NCBI GenBank assembly: GCA_965369385.1
Contig: CBDUQP010000001.1
Location: 14,029-78,028, forward strand
DNA from: CBDUQP01 sp965369385
GTDB taxonomy: Bacteria; Planctomycetota; Phycisphaerae; SM23-33
Direction of reading: 5' to 3'
Length of the DNA: 64,000 nt
Below, piece by piece: positions 28,779-37,419 of the stretch (positions within the stretch are counted from its first letter, which is position 1; every line of letters begins with the position of its first letter). Below the pieces are notes generated by a model. That model was not told where the DNA came from. It worked only from the letters and a program-made list of their open reading frames with translations, and searched no databases. The translations under genes were made by a program, and so were the position numbers.

Positions 28779-28832
28779 ATTGGGACTGTCCCGTTGTCGG
28801 GCCTGCCCGCCGTGGCGGGGACTGTCCCCAAT
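28779..28832. repeat. REP-like hairpin with GGGACNGTCCC arms
   Basis: Two imperfect inverted arms (28779-28792 and 28817-28832), each built on GGGACTGTCCC and flanked by ATT/AAT, lie 25 bases after the alkaline phosphatase stop. The same GGGACNGTCCC core recurs at 40606-41060. It may also act as a transcript-end structure. Confidence 0.55.
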
Positions 28833-29180
28833 GGCACTGCCATCTGTTTTGGTTGTTTTTGGTCGTCCGGGCCGAAGGTCCGATGGGCAGTAAGCCGGGG
28901 TGTGACCGACCAACGGGAGGGAACCCCCGGAATAGATCCCCCAAAACTTCAGAACCCCGATAGGGGTGGCCAGAGAAGCTTAACAGCGAGTTGGATGCCT
29001 GATAACTGGGCAACTCTTGTGCCAATTATTCCTGTCAATTCGCAAGTCAGCATCTCCCCCCCGGCCCTTCGGGACGGGGAGTATAGAGATCTGTATCCGG
29101 GGGCTGCACCGCGACTTACGTCGCGGCTAACCCCCGGCGTCGAAGATCCCGATACACATCGGGGCCCATCGGACCTTCGG
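28826..29180 (+). repeat. Dispersed structured repeat, family A, copy 1
   Basis: This intergenic repeat contains the shared modules of the family: a GGGCCGAAGGTCC hairpin, an AGCCGGGG...CCCCCGG stem, a CCCCGATAGGGG hairpin, and a 3' block (29008-29138) that matches 31251-31380 at about 98 percent (two substitutions and one indel). The block ends with a long stem CCGGGGG...CCCCCGG holding an inner hairpin CCGCGACTTACGTCGCGG. No open frame is convincing. The gap up to 29437 shows nothing else I can support. Confidence 0.7.
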
Positions 29181-29437
29181 CCCTGACGACAGAAACTACG
29201 GCAGCCACGCTCAACGAACGCCTTCAGGATTTCTGCCGGAAACCTAGCTAAACGCATTCGATCTTAATACGGCCTCTTTAGGCATGGCACTGGTTACAGG
29301 CCGGACACTCATCACGATTAGGGCTCCCTCACCCGCACACCGCCGGCGAGAGACTTTCTTTTATGGAAACCGCATGGTCGATGGGTTAATCTGAAGTCTT
29401 CTGAAAAGGGATCAGCCGCAGAAAGGAAGATGGCAAC

Positions 29438-31012
29438 ATGGGAGATAAACCACGTAAGAAACGCAAGTGGCTCAGGCGGATTGTTATCGCGATTGTCGTG
29501 CTGACGATTATCCTCGGCAGCGTGTGGGGATACTGGGCATACCAGTGCGCCTGCGCCGAAGCCGAAATCCAGGCATACCTCGACGAATGCCGCAAAGCAG
29601 GCCTCCCAGTTGACGATGATGACTTTCAGGCTACACCAATGCCCGATGAGGAGAACCTTGCTGTCATCTTCACCAATGCGGGCAAGAGCATCCCGACCAG
29701 CAGAAAGCAAAGGAATCTCCTGTTCCAATGGCGAAGAAGAGGGGTCGCCGAATACCTCGCTGTCTACCAGGCGTTAATCGCCGCCAATTCCAAAACGTTT
29801 GACATTCTCGCCAAATCAGAGGGATGCAGCGGCGTTGACTGGGGCTTCCAGATGCCACGCGAGCGGGAGGACAACCAAATGCCGGGGCGTCTGGCGATGA
29901 GGCTCGGAAGATTCCTTGGCGTGTCGGCGATATGCCACCATGCAAAAGGCAATGACGCCAGAGCCGTGGAGAGCCTGCATTATTCGCTCTCTCTTGCTGA
30001 CGCAGTTCGCCAATACCCGTCAACCGTCACATCGCACCTCGCCTACGCGATTGAGGAAATGATGTGTCGCGCCATCCAGCACATTATGGCAGACCTTAAT
30101 GTGGGACAATCAACGCGAACCGAAAAGTCTCAGCCTGCCCCCAAAGCCGCAGTCAAAAGGCTGATAGCAAATCTACTGGTCGATCAAGATATAAGGCGAT
30201 GCTACGCCCGCACATTACACGTCGAACGTATGTGGCAATTGGGCATGCTGCGTCACTTCTATGAGAATCTTGATGAACTTTCAGATGCTTATCGGCACAC
30301 AGGCTTCTTGCAATCTTCTCCAAAGACCTGGTGGACAAAGCTATTGGCGTTGGTCGGAAACGAACGCCCTTCATCCGGATATCTGGCTAGCCTGTGGTTC
30401 AAACCGGAACAATCGCGGGCTATGCTCAAGCTAATGAAGCGCACAGACTTGCATGCAGAGGCATTGAGCCAGCCTAACTGGCAACTGGCCTGCGCTCATG
30501 TGCCTGAGTTCTCGTATTCCACCCCATCGGGAGATGATATCAAACGGAGAGGTATCAGCATAATGATGTCGGCGTATGCAGTACGACCAGATGACTTGCG
30601 GTTTGTATTTAGGACCATTGCACAGCGTCGCCTGACCGCTACTGCACTGGCAGTTCGGCTTTATGAGATTGACCATGGCAAACGCCCGGCGAAGCTGGAG
30701 CTGCTGGTCCCCAAATACCTGCCCGCAGTGCCCGACGACCCGTTCGCTCCCGTCGGAACGCCGCTGCAATACCGCCCCAACGCAAAGCATCCCATGCTTT
30801 ACAGCCTCGGGCCGAACACCAAAGATGATGCCGGAGCGATGAGGCCAAAGGGCAAATCATGGGATGACGGCCCGTTCGACATCTGCGTATTCCTTGACGG
30901 ATGGGATCCAAGAGAAGACATCCCTCTTGATCCCACAACCACTCAACCGGCTCAACAGTCCGGGCCATCATTCACGGGCATGCCGCCTGCTCCTGGCTCC
31001 ACGCCCAAATAG
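29438..31012 (+). CDS. Membrane-anchored protein of unknown function
   Basis: This 524-residue protein has a basic N-terminus (KPRKKRKWLRR) and one membrane helix (about residues 15-34), then a large extracytoplasmic helical region. A C-terminal segment, TATALAVRLYEIDHGKRPAK then LVPKYLPAVPDDPF, is a pattern I associate with planctomycete and lentisphaeral exported proteins. The end is low-complexity Pro/Thr/Gly. No catalytic motif is visible. The ATG follows GGAAG. It stands alone between two near-identical family A repeats, which makes past duplication or mobility of this unit possible. Confidence 0.7.
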   Translation: MGDKPRKKRKWLRRIVIAIVVLTIILGSVWGYWAYQCACAEAEIQAYLDECRKAGLPVDDDDFQATPMPDEENLAVIFTNAGKSIPTSRKQRNLLFQWRRRGVAEYLAVYQALIAANSKTFDILAKSEGCSGVDWGFQMPREREDNQMPGRLAMRLGRFLGVSAICHHAKGNDARAVESLHYSLSLADAVRQYPSTVTSHLAYAIEEMMCRAIQHIMADLNVGQSTRTEKSQPAPKAAVKRLIANLLVDQDIRRCYARTLHVERMWQLGMLRHFYENLDELSDAYRHTGFLQSSPKTWWTKLLALVGNERPSSGYLASLWFKPEQSRAMLKLMKRTDLHAEALSQPNWQLACAHVPEFSYSTPSGDDIKRRGISIMMSAYAVRPDDLRFVFRTIAQRRLTATALAVRLYEIDHGKRPAKLELLVPKYLPAVPDDPFAPVGTPLQYRPNAKHPMLYSLGPNTKDDAGAMRPKGKSWDDGPFDICVFLDGWDPREDIPLDPTTTQPAQQSGPSFTGMPPAPGSTPK

Positions 31013-31035
31013 TGCATCAAACGCAAAAACGGGAC

Positions 31036-31412
31036 TGGCTCCAATGGCACTGCCGTCTGGTTTGGTTGTTTAGTCGTTTGGTTGTTTGGTCGTTTGGTTT
31101 AACCCCAACGGGGTGGCAAGCAGTTAGCCGGGGTTGAGCGAAGCGAGCCCCCGGAATAGAGCTCAAAAAACATCAGAACCCCGAAGGGGCCTGCCCGCCG
31201 GATGAGGAGGGTGGCAAGAGAAGTGTTTGCGTCGCATTGAGGTTCGAATCGGGCAACTCTTGTGCCAATTATTCGTGTCAATTCGCAAGTCAGCATCTCC
31301 CCCCGGCCCTTCGGGACGGGGAGTATAGAGATCTGTATCCGGGGGCTGCACCGCGACTTACGTCGCGGCTGACCCCCGGCTAACTGCCCATCGGACCTTC
31401 GGCCCGAACAAC
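31036..31412 (+). repeat. Dispersed structured repeat, family A, copy 2
   Basis: This has the same module order as copy 1 on the other side of the 29.4-31.0 kb gene: the AATGGCACTGCC start, a CCCCAACGGGG hairpin, an AGCCGGGG stem, CCCCGAAGGGG, then the near-identical block 31251-31380. The tail reads TAACTGCCCATCGGACC TTCGGCCCGAAC. Both copies are in direct orientation, about 2.2 kb apart. The remaining bases up to the tRNA promoter hold nothing else supported. Confidence 0.7.
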
Positions 31413-31485
31413 ACAAAACGGCAAGAACAGACGGCAATGCCATTGATAGCAGTCCCCGTTTTGCCCAAAAGTTTGTCGAGGGCTA

Positions 31486-31514
31486 TTGACGCATCGGTGG
31501 TGCATCTGTATAGT
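31486..31514 (+). promoter_or_regulatory. Sigma-70-type promoter of tRNA-His
   Basis: A TTGACG -35 (31486-31491) and a TATAGT -10 (31509-31514) are separated by exactly 17 bases. The tRNA begins about 30 bases after the -10. The match and spacing are close to the housekeeping consensus. Confidence 0.75.
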
Positions 31515-31543
31515 ATTTCGCTCCGCCGATTGGCGGGGATTAT

Positions 31544-31617
31544 GGTGGCTATAGCTCAGTTGGTAGAGCACCGCGTTGTGGTCGCGGGGGTCGCGGGTTC
31601 AAGCCCCGTTAGCCACC
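31544..31617 (+). tRNA. tRNA-His (anticodon GTG)
   Basis: The sequence folds into a complete cloverleaf. The acceptor stem GTGGCTA (31545-31551) pairs with TAGCCAC (31610-31616). The anticodon loop TTGTGGT gives anticodon GTG, and the T arm contains GGTTCAA. G at 31544 can be the extra G(-1) that is diagnostic of tRNA-His, pairing with discriminator C at 31617. The 3' CCA is not encoded. It has its own promoter and terminator and is therefore a single-gene unit. Confidence 0.96.
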
Positions 31618-31621
31618 CTGA

Positions 31622-31657
31622 AGGGCCTGGAAGCGAGAGTTTTCAGGCCCTTTCTTT
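31622..31657 (+). terminator. Rho-independent terminator of tRNA-His
   Basis: An 8-base perfect stem AGGGCCTG/CAGGCCCT with a 14-base loop is followed by a T-rich run TTTCTTT. The convergent pflA stop codon (31643-31645) lies inside it, so the two transcripts meet here. Confidence 0.8.
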
Positions 31658-32377
31658 ATGCGCAAGTAACAGCGACTCAAGAAGTTGCTGAAGCTCGGTC
31701 ATCCTATCCGAATCAGCCGCCCGAACATCTGCCAGAGGATATTCACGCCCCAACTGCTCCCATTTGCCCCTCGCCATCGCGTGGTAAGCCAGCAGTTCGG
31801 CCTTGGCCAGGGTGCCCGCACCGGCCAGGAGTCCTGCCAGCATGCGGATATCAGCTTCATTATCATTCAGGCCGGGAACTATCACCTGACGCACCCAAAG
31901 CGGGATTCCCCGTCCGCACACTACCGCCATAAACTCCAGCGCCGTCGACAACTCCCCGCCCGACAACTCCTTGTAACGCTGCGGATCGGCGTGTTTTATG
32001 TCCAGAATCACCAAACGGGTATAGTCCAGCACCCGCTGAACGTCGGCGTCCAAACGATAGCCAGCAGTATCCACTGCTGTGTGAATGCCCTCGGCCTGAC
32101 AGAGTCTCAGCACATCGGCTGCGAATTGCGCCTGCATCAGCGGCTCGCCGCCAGACAGCGTCACGCCGCCCTTTTCGCCGAAATACCTGCGATACTTCAT
32201 CACGCGACTGAGCACATCGGCTGCCGTCATCTCCTTGCCGCCTCGCGGATCCCATGTGTCGGGATTGTGACAGTACTGGCACCTCAGCGGGCAACCCTGT
32301 AGGAAAACCACGCACCGCAGGCCTGGCCCGTCAAGGGCACCAAGCGTCTCCACAGAATGCACGCGGCCGGTGGTCAT
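31643..32377 (-). CDS. pflA: Pyruvate formate-lyase activating enzyme
   Basis: This 244-residue radical SAM enzyme installs the glycyl radical on pyruvate formate-lyase. The iron-sulfur motif CxxxCxxC reads CPLRCQYC (Cys 29, 33, 36), preceded by the typical SVETLGALDGPGLRCVVFLQG. The SAM-binding TLSGGEPLMQ follows near residue 75. Length is normal. The ATG at 32377 has AGGA 8 bases upstream. It lies downstream of pflB on the same strand, but about 260 bases holding a family A repeat separate them, so an independent promoter or readthrough is needed. Confidence 0.95.
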   Translation of the reverse strand: MTTGRVHSVETLGALDGPGLRCVVFLQGCPLRCQYCHNPDTWDPRGGKEMTAADVLSRVMKYRRYFGEKGGVTLSGGEPLMQAQFAADVLRLCQAEGIHTAVDTAGYRLDADVQRVLDYTRLVILDIKHADPQRYKELSGGELSTALEFMAVVCGRGIPLWVRQVIVPGLNDNEADIRMLAGLLAGAGTLAKAELLAYHAMARGKWEQLGREYPLADVRAADSDRMTELQQLLESLLLAHKERA

Positions 32378-32386
32378 GTCATTTCC

Positions 32387-32559
32387 TAATTACTGGGCGA
32401 CACTTGAGGCAACTGTTCGTGTTAATCCGCAGGCACACATCTCCTCCTGCCCCTTCGGGGCGGGACTTTCTGGGGGCGTATTTGTCCGGGGGCTGCGCCG
32501 CGATAAACCCCGCGGCTTACCCCCGGCTAACTGCCCATCGGACCTTCGGCCCGAACGAC
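32387..32559 (+). repeat. Dispersed structured repeat, family A, copy 3 (diverged)
   Basis: This shorter, diverged copy has the same order as the 3' block of copies 1 and 2: a TACTGGGCGACACTTGAGGC start, CTGCCCCTTCGGGGCGGG, then the CCGGGGGCTGC...CCCCCGG stem and the GGACCTTCGGCCC hairpin. The inner loop sequence differs while the outer stem is kept. It lies between pflB and pflA. Confidence 0.6.
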
Positions 32560-32636
32560 AACAACCGGCAAACAAGAGACAACAACAACTGCGATGACAA
32601 CAACAACGAGGACACTGAATGCGATTGCCCTGTCCC

Positions 32637-34868
32637 TTACACCTGCGAGTGGAAGGTCCTGGAAATTACTTCTTCCTGCTGCTCGCGGTTGAGCTTGTGG
32701 AAGTTCACCGCGTATCCGGAAACGCGAATCGTCAAATTAGGATACTTCTCCGGATTCGCCATCGCGTCGACCAGTAACTCGCGGTCGACAACGTTGATAT
32801 TCACGTGATGCCCGCCCTGGGCAAAGTATCCGTCAAGCACACCTACCAAATTTCCGCGCTGCTCGGGCAGTGCCTTGCCGAGCGTCGCCGGCGTAATACT
32901 GAACGTACATGATATCCCGTCACGGCATGCATCGTAGGGTATCTTGGCGACCGAATTCAGCGACGCCAGCACACCGTGGCAGTCTCGCCCGTGCATGGGG
33001 TTGGCGCCGGGTGCAAAAGGCTGACCGTATTTCCTACCGTCCGGCGTTGAACCAGTCTTCTTTCCGTAAACCACGTTCGAAGTAATCGTAAGTATCGAAA
33101 GCGTGTGCTCGGCGTTTCGATAGGCGGGCGTCTTCTTTAACGATGCAAGGAAGTCTTCAACAAGAGTCGCAGCGATAAGGTCAACGTCGTCCTCATCGTT
33201 ACCGAACGTCGGAAACTCGCCTGCGATTTCGAATTCCTTCACCAGTCCCGATTCGTCCTTCACGGGCATGACACTGGCATATTTGATCGCGCTGAACGAA
33301 TCGGCCACCACCGAAAGCCCCGCGATTCCAAACGCCATGAACCTGTCAACCTGCGTATCGTGCAGGCCCATCTCCAGCTTCTCGTAGGCGTAACGGTCGT
33401 GCATGAAGTGGATGATATTCATCGCGTTGACATACACCTTGCACAGCCAGTCGCGATAGAAATCAAACCGCCTCGACACTTCATCATAATCCAGCGGGCC
33501 ATCGCCAATAGGCTCCATCTGGGGGCCGATTTGCTGACCAGTCAACTCGTCCCTACCGCCATTTATCGCCATCAGCAGTGTCTTGGGCAGATTACATCTC
33601 GCGCCGAAGAACTGCATCTGCTTACCGAGAGTCATCGCAGATACGCAGCACGCTATACCGTAATCGTCGCCATACACCGGCCTCATCAAATCGTCATTCT
33701 CGTACTGGATGGACGCGGTATCGATAGACACCTTCGCACAGTAACTCTTGAACGCATCGCTGAGGCGTTCGGACCAGAGCACGGTCAGATTCGGTTCCGG
33801 GTTGGGCCCGAGGTTATATAGCGTGTGAAGCATTCGGAAGGATGTCCTGGTAACGAGCGGCCGCGAGTCTTCGCCCATCCCGCCTACCGACTCGGTAATC
33901 CACGTGGGGTCACCTGCGAAAAGTTCGTTATATTCCGGCGTGCGAAGCTGGCGAGCCATTCGCAGCTTCATCACGAAATCGTCGATGATTTCCTGCACGC
34001 CGGATTCATCAAGCGTGCCCTCAGCGAGATCTCGCTGAAAGAAAATATCCAGGAACGTGCTGACCCGCCCGAGCGACATCGCGGCCCCGTTCTGTTCCTT
34101 GATCGCACCGAGATAGGCAAAGTACACCCACTGCACAGCCTCGCGTGCATTGCGGGCAGGTGCGGAAATATCGATACCGTAAATCTCGGCCATCTGATTA
34201 AGCATTCGCAGGAAGTTAAGCTGCTTTGTGATCTCTTCCAGCAGGCGAATGTTCTCTTCGGACATATCCTGTAGGCCAAGTTCGGCGTGATCGTTCTCTT
34301 TGCACTCAATAATGCGATCTACGCCGTAGAGGGCAACTCGGCGGTAGTCACCGATAATTCGGCCTCGTCCGTAGGAATCGGGCAGGCCGGTTATCACGCC
34401 GGATTTGCGGGCCCGCCTTATCTCCTCGGTGTAAGCCCGGAAGACGCCGTCGTTGTGTGTGCTTCGATAGGCGAAGATGCCCTCGATCTTATCGTCAACC
34501 TTGTAGCCGTATGCCTCGCACGCCCTGCGGGCCAGCCGCATCCCGCCAAATGGGTTGAGACTGCGTTTGAGGGGGCTATCGGTCTGGAGGCCGACAATTA
34601 TCTCGCGATCCTTGTCAAGATACCCCGGTTCGTAGGTGAGCAGTGACGATATGTGCTCGGTGTCTATAGACAGCACACCGCCACGCTCACGTTCGAGCTG
34701 CTCAAGGGCGGCGAGTTTGCCCATGAGCCCTCGCGTGCGGTCGGTGGGACCGGCGAGGAAAGACTCATCGCCATCGTAAGGTGTGTAGTTGTTCTGGATG
34801 AAGTCGCGAACGTCAATCTGACGCTGCCACGTTCCATCGACAAAGTTTCGCCAGGCATCGTTTACCAT
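32637..34868 (-). CDS. pflB: Formate acetyltransferase (pyruvate formate-lyase)
   Basis: This glycyl-radical enzyme cleaves pyruvate with CoA to acetyl-CoA and formate in anaerobic metabolism. About 743 residues start from the ATG at 34868, which has GGAG 8 bases upstream and begins MVNDAWRNFVDGTW, as in the family. The catalytic cysteine pair is in GIACCVSAM (Cys 407-408), followed by GKQMQFFGARCNL. The glycyl-radical site is in RVSGYAVNF (Gly about 718). These features separate it from choline or glycerol glycyl-radical lyases. A terminator-like hairpin lies about 60 bases before the start. Confidence 0.97.
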   Translation of the reverse strand: MVNDAWRNFVDGTWQRQIDVRDFIQNNYTPYDGDESFLAGPTDRTRGLMGKLAALEQLERERGGVLSIDTEHISSLLTYEPGYLDKDREIIVGLQTDSPLKRSLNPFGGMRLARRACEAYGYKVDDKIEGIFAYRSTHNDGVFRAYTEEIRRARKSGVITGLPDSYGRGRIIGDYRRVALYGVDRIIECKENDHAELGLQDMSEENIRLLEEITKQLNFLRMLNQMAEIYGIDISAPARNAREAVQWVYFAYLGAIKEQNGAAMSLGRVSTFLDIFFQRDLAEGTLDESGVQEIIDDFVMKLRMARQLRTPEYNELFAGDPTWITESVGGMGEDSRPLVTRTSFRMLHTLYNLGPNPEPNLTVLWSERLSDAFKSYCAKVSIDTASIQYENDDLMRPVYGDDYGIACCVSAMTLGKQMQFFGARCNLPKTLLMAINGGRDELTGQQIGPQMEPIGDGPLDYDEVSRRFDFYRDWLCKVYVNAMNIIHFMHDRYAYEKLEMGLHDTQVDRFMAFGIAGLSVVADSFSAIKYASVMPVKDESGLVKEFEIAGEFPTFGNDEDDVDLIAATLVEDFLASLKKTPAYRNAEHTLSILTITSNVVYGKKTGSTPDGRKYGQPFAPGANPMHGRDCHGVLASLNSVAKIPYDACRDGISCTFSITPATLGKALPEQRGNLVGVLDGYFAQGGHHVNINVVDRELLVDAMANPEKYPNLTIRVSGYAVNFHKLNREQQEEVISRTFHSQV

Positions 34869-34928
34869 TGCTGAATCTCCAAAATATGGGGAAATTGGAA
34901 AACTCACTGCAACAGCCGCCCGGAAATG

Positions 34929-34962
34929 AAAAACGCCCGGACATACCATCACATGCCCAGGC
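34929..34962 (-). terminator. Rho-independent terminator-like hairpin upstream of pflB
   Basis: On the minus strand a 10-base, near-perfect stem (34962-34953 with 34944-34935) and an 8-base loop are followed by five T. It would end transcripts from the 35.2-35.9 kb membrane-protein gene. Because it is so close to pflB, it could alternatively be an attenuator. Confidence 0.6.
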
Positions 34963-35086
34963 GGTCGGCAAAACTCTCTAATTACCTCGATCCCTTGTGG
35001 TTATGCCCACAATAAATCCGCCAGTCTCAAGGTAAGCTTTGTTCGTACTGTATTATAGGCACCCCCGCAGCAGCGTTCAAGACCCA

Positions 35087-35162
35087 TTAAACTAGGGACG
35101 GTGCCCTATTTAATTCCAATTCAGGTTATTCCTATTTAAATAAGGCACCGTCCCTAGTTTAA
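35087..35162. repeat. 76-base palindromic REP/MITE-like element
   Basis: Two 27-base arms (35087-35113 and 35136-35162) are inverted copies with one mismatch around a 22-base centre. The core motif is CTAGGGACGGTGCC. Such elements are often moved by REP-associated tyrosine transposases, but no transposase is in this window. It sits directly behind the stop codon of the adjacent membrane-protein gene. Confidence 0.8.
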
Positions 35163-35171
35163 GGATGCGGA

Positions 35172-35945
35172 TCAGTCCTTCAGTTCATCGGGAATCGCCG
35201 GATCGTCAGCCAGCGGAACTTCGCCGACAGCTTCTATCGGGATCGGGACCACGGGGGTTCCGCTGCTGCGATAGAATCCGCGAGAGAACTTCACCTGCAC
35301 CACCAGCCACACCAGCAACGCCACCACAGGCACCGCCAGGAATCGCCCGTAGTAGATCACGTGCTCGATCGGCTCGCTATCGGCGGTAAGGGAAATGCTG
35401 GCTGCGATGATAGCGTCCAGCGTGTACAATCCGCCCATCTCGCCAGCCATGTTCAGGACTTCGTTCCACGAAATGAGCATCGCCAACAATACGATGCCCC
35501 ACAAAGACGCGCTGACAAAGCCGGATATTCCGCCGGTGCGTTCCAGTATCGCAAGTTGCGTACCAAAGACGAGAATCAACAGCAATATCACCGCACTGAC
35601 CACCGCCAGGAACTTGGTTGCAGGCAGTATCCAACTCAGGATGCCCTGCCAACTCTCAGCCACCTTAAGTGGAGCGGACATCGCATCTACATCGTCGCCG
35701 ATGGCTGGGGATTGAACTGCGGGCATAGCCTTGATAACGTCATCGGCCCGTTGGGTTGCAGCCTCCTGCACCGACACGTGCTGGAGCGGGTCGAGCAGGC
35801 CGACAAATCTGACCAGAACGAAGCCCGTCAACTGAGTGACGATGCAGATGGCGATCACCATCGAGAAGAAGTTCTTGCCCGCCCGGATCGAACGAAAAGC
35901 TGTATCAAACTCGGGTTCCGGACGCATATATCGTGACTGTTCCAC
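35172..35945 (-). CDS. Four-helix membrane protein of unknown function
   Basis: This 257-residue protein has hydrophobic segments near residues 27-50, 108-130, 142-160 and 205-222, and a Pro/Asp/Glu-rich tail. I do not recognise a family or catalytic residues. The GTG start at 35945 has GGAG about 9 bases upstream. An ATG six codons later is the alternative. It is transcribed towards pflB but separated from it by a palindromic element and a terminator-like hairpin, so it is probably a separate unit, following hemL by about 100 bases. Confidence 0.6.
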   Translation of the reverse strand: MEQSRYMRPEPEFDTAFRSIRAGKNFFSMVIAICIVTQLTGFVLVRFVGLLDPLQHVSVQEAATQRADDVIKAMPAVQSPAIGDDVDAMSAPLKVAESWQGILSWILPATKFLAVVSAVILLLILVFGTQLAILERTGGISGFVSASLWGIVLLAMLISWNEVLNMAGEMGGLYTLDAIIAASISLTADSEPIEHVIYYGRFLAVPVVALLVWLVVQVKFSRGFYRSSGTPVVPIPIEAVGEVPLADDPAIPDELKD

Positions 35946-36043
35946 TTTCTTCTCCGGTCATATCTCTAGAAGATCTCTGAATGCAAGTATCGGACTGTCT
36001 ATCAATCAGACTCTAACTACTGATATCGGACCCGAAACGCCTT

Positions 36044-37363
36044 CTACATGAGCAAAGCCGCCTCTTTGAACGCCTCAGCGGCCGCCTTTATCGTGATATC
36101 TATGTCCTCGTCACTGTGGGCAGCCGACACGAACATGGTCTCAAACTGGCTGGGAGCTATGTATATTCCCGAGGCCAGCATCGACTGAAAATACGCGCCG
36201 AATGCATCGAGATTGCTTTCAGCGGAAGAATCGTAGTCGACCACCGGTCCGCTGGTGAAGAAACACCCCAGCAAGCTCCCGATACGATTAAAGCATACCT
36301 TGCCTCCAAGCCCTGCCTCTATAACAGCCTCCTGCATGCCTGCATTCAACTCGGCGGCTTTGTGTTCCAGGAGAGAATAGAACCCCTCTTCGGAAAGCTC
36401 GCTCAACATCGCCAGCCCACCGGCCATCGAGGCAGGATTGCCCGAAAGCGTGCCCGCCTGGTAAACATCACCATCCGGCGCCAAATGTGACATAATGCCA
36501 GCCGACGCGCCAAACGCGCCAACAGGCATGCCCCCGCCTATTATCTTGCCTAGTACAGTAATGTCGGCGTCAATATCGTACAGCTCCTGGGCGCCACCGT
36601 AGGCTATTCGAAATCCGGTGATTACCTCATCGAAGATCAGCAACACGCCGCGAGCACTACAAATATCCCGAAGGCCCTGCAAGTATCCCTCTGCGGGGGG
36701 AACAACGCCCATATTGCCGGCGATGGGTTCCACAATAATCCCCGCAACCTCGCCCAAATTCGCATCCAGCAAGGCCTCTACGGCGGGCAAGTCATTGTAG
36801 GGAGCAGTAAGCGTGTCGGCCGCCGAGCCCTTGGTAATGCCCGGGCCGGAGGGCAAGCCCAAAGTAGCCACCCCACTACCCGCAGCCACCAGCATGGAAT
36901 CGCAATGCCCGTGATAACATCCGATGCATTTGATTATCTTGTCCCTACCGGTCACACCGCGAGCAAGGCGAATAGCGCTCATTGCCGCTTCAGTGCCACT
37001 GGAAACAAAGCGGACTTTCTCGATCGATCTGAATGCCCGGACAACGGCCTCGGCGAGACGGGTCTCTATCTCAGTTGGCCCGCCATAGCTGACGCCCCGC
37101 AGCACCGCTTTGTTTATGGCGGTCATTACGGTGTCATGTGCGTGGCCTAGTATGTTTGGACCGTACCCGCAGACATAATCGATGTACCGGTTCTCGTCGA
37201 TATCGGTGATGCATGATCCGATGCCCTTGAGAATTACCGGAGGAATCCCGCCGACGGCCTTGAACGCGCGCACAGGCGAATTAACCCCGCCCGGAAGCAC
37301 GTTTTGTGCACGCTCAAAAGCAAGTTCGGATTTATGAATTCTTCTACCCATCTGAAACCCCAT
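36044..37363 (-). CDS. hemL: Glutamate-1-semialdehyde 2,1-aminomutase
   Basis: This PLP enzyme converts glutamate-1-semialdehyde to 5-aminolevulinate, the committed tetrapyrrole precursor in the C5 pathway that leads to haem and cobalamin. Family motifs are PGGVNSPVRAFKAVGG near the N-terminus, SSGTEAAMSAIRLARG, YHGHCDSMLV, FDEVITGFR, and the PLP lysine in TVLGKIIGGGMP. Length (439) is normal. The ATG at 37363 or the one at 37351 (GGGG 6 bases upstream) may be used. It follows leuS by 56 bases on the same strand and may be co-transcribed with it. Confidence 0.96.
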   Translation of the reverse strand: MGFQMGRRIHKSELAFERAQNVLPGGVNSPVRAFKAVGGIPPVILKGIGSCITDIDENRYIDYVCGYGPNILGHAHDTVMTAINKAVLRGVSYGGPTEIETRLAEAVVRAFRSIEKVRFVSSGTEAAMSAIRLARGVTGRDKIIKCIGCYHGHCDSMLVAAGSGVATLGLPSGPGITKGSAADTLTAPYNDLPAVEALLDANLGEVAGIIVEPIAGNMGVVPPAEGYLQGLRDICSARGVLLIFDEVITGFRIAYGGAQELYDIDADITVLGKIIGGGMPVGAFGASAGIMSHLAPDGDVYQAGTLSGNPASMAGGLAMLSELSEEGFYSLLEHKAAELNAGMQEAVIEAGLGGKVCFNRIGSLLGCFFTSGPVVDYDSSAESNLDAFGAYFQSMLASGIYIAPSQFETMFVSAAHSDEDIDITIKAAAEAFKEAALLM

Positions 37364-37419
37364 ATCTTCACCCGAAGTCCGAAGAACACCCGGGCGAAGG
37401 GCGTTTATGTTTTGCCAAC

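Noticed and set aside
28858..32559. Repeated hairpins considered as a CRISPR array
   Set aside because: The repeats are long, irregularly spaced, in both orientations and without uniform spacers.
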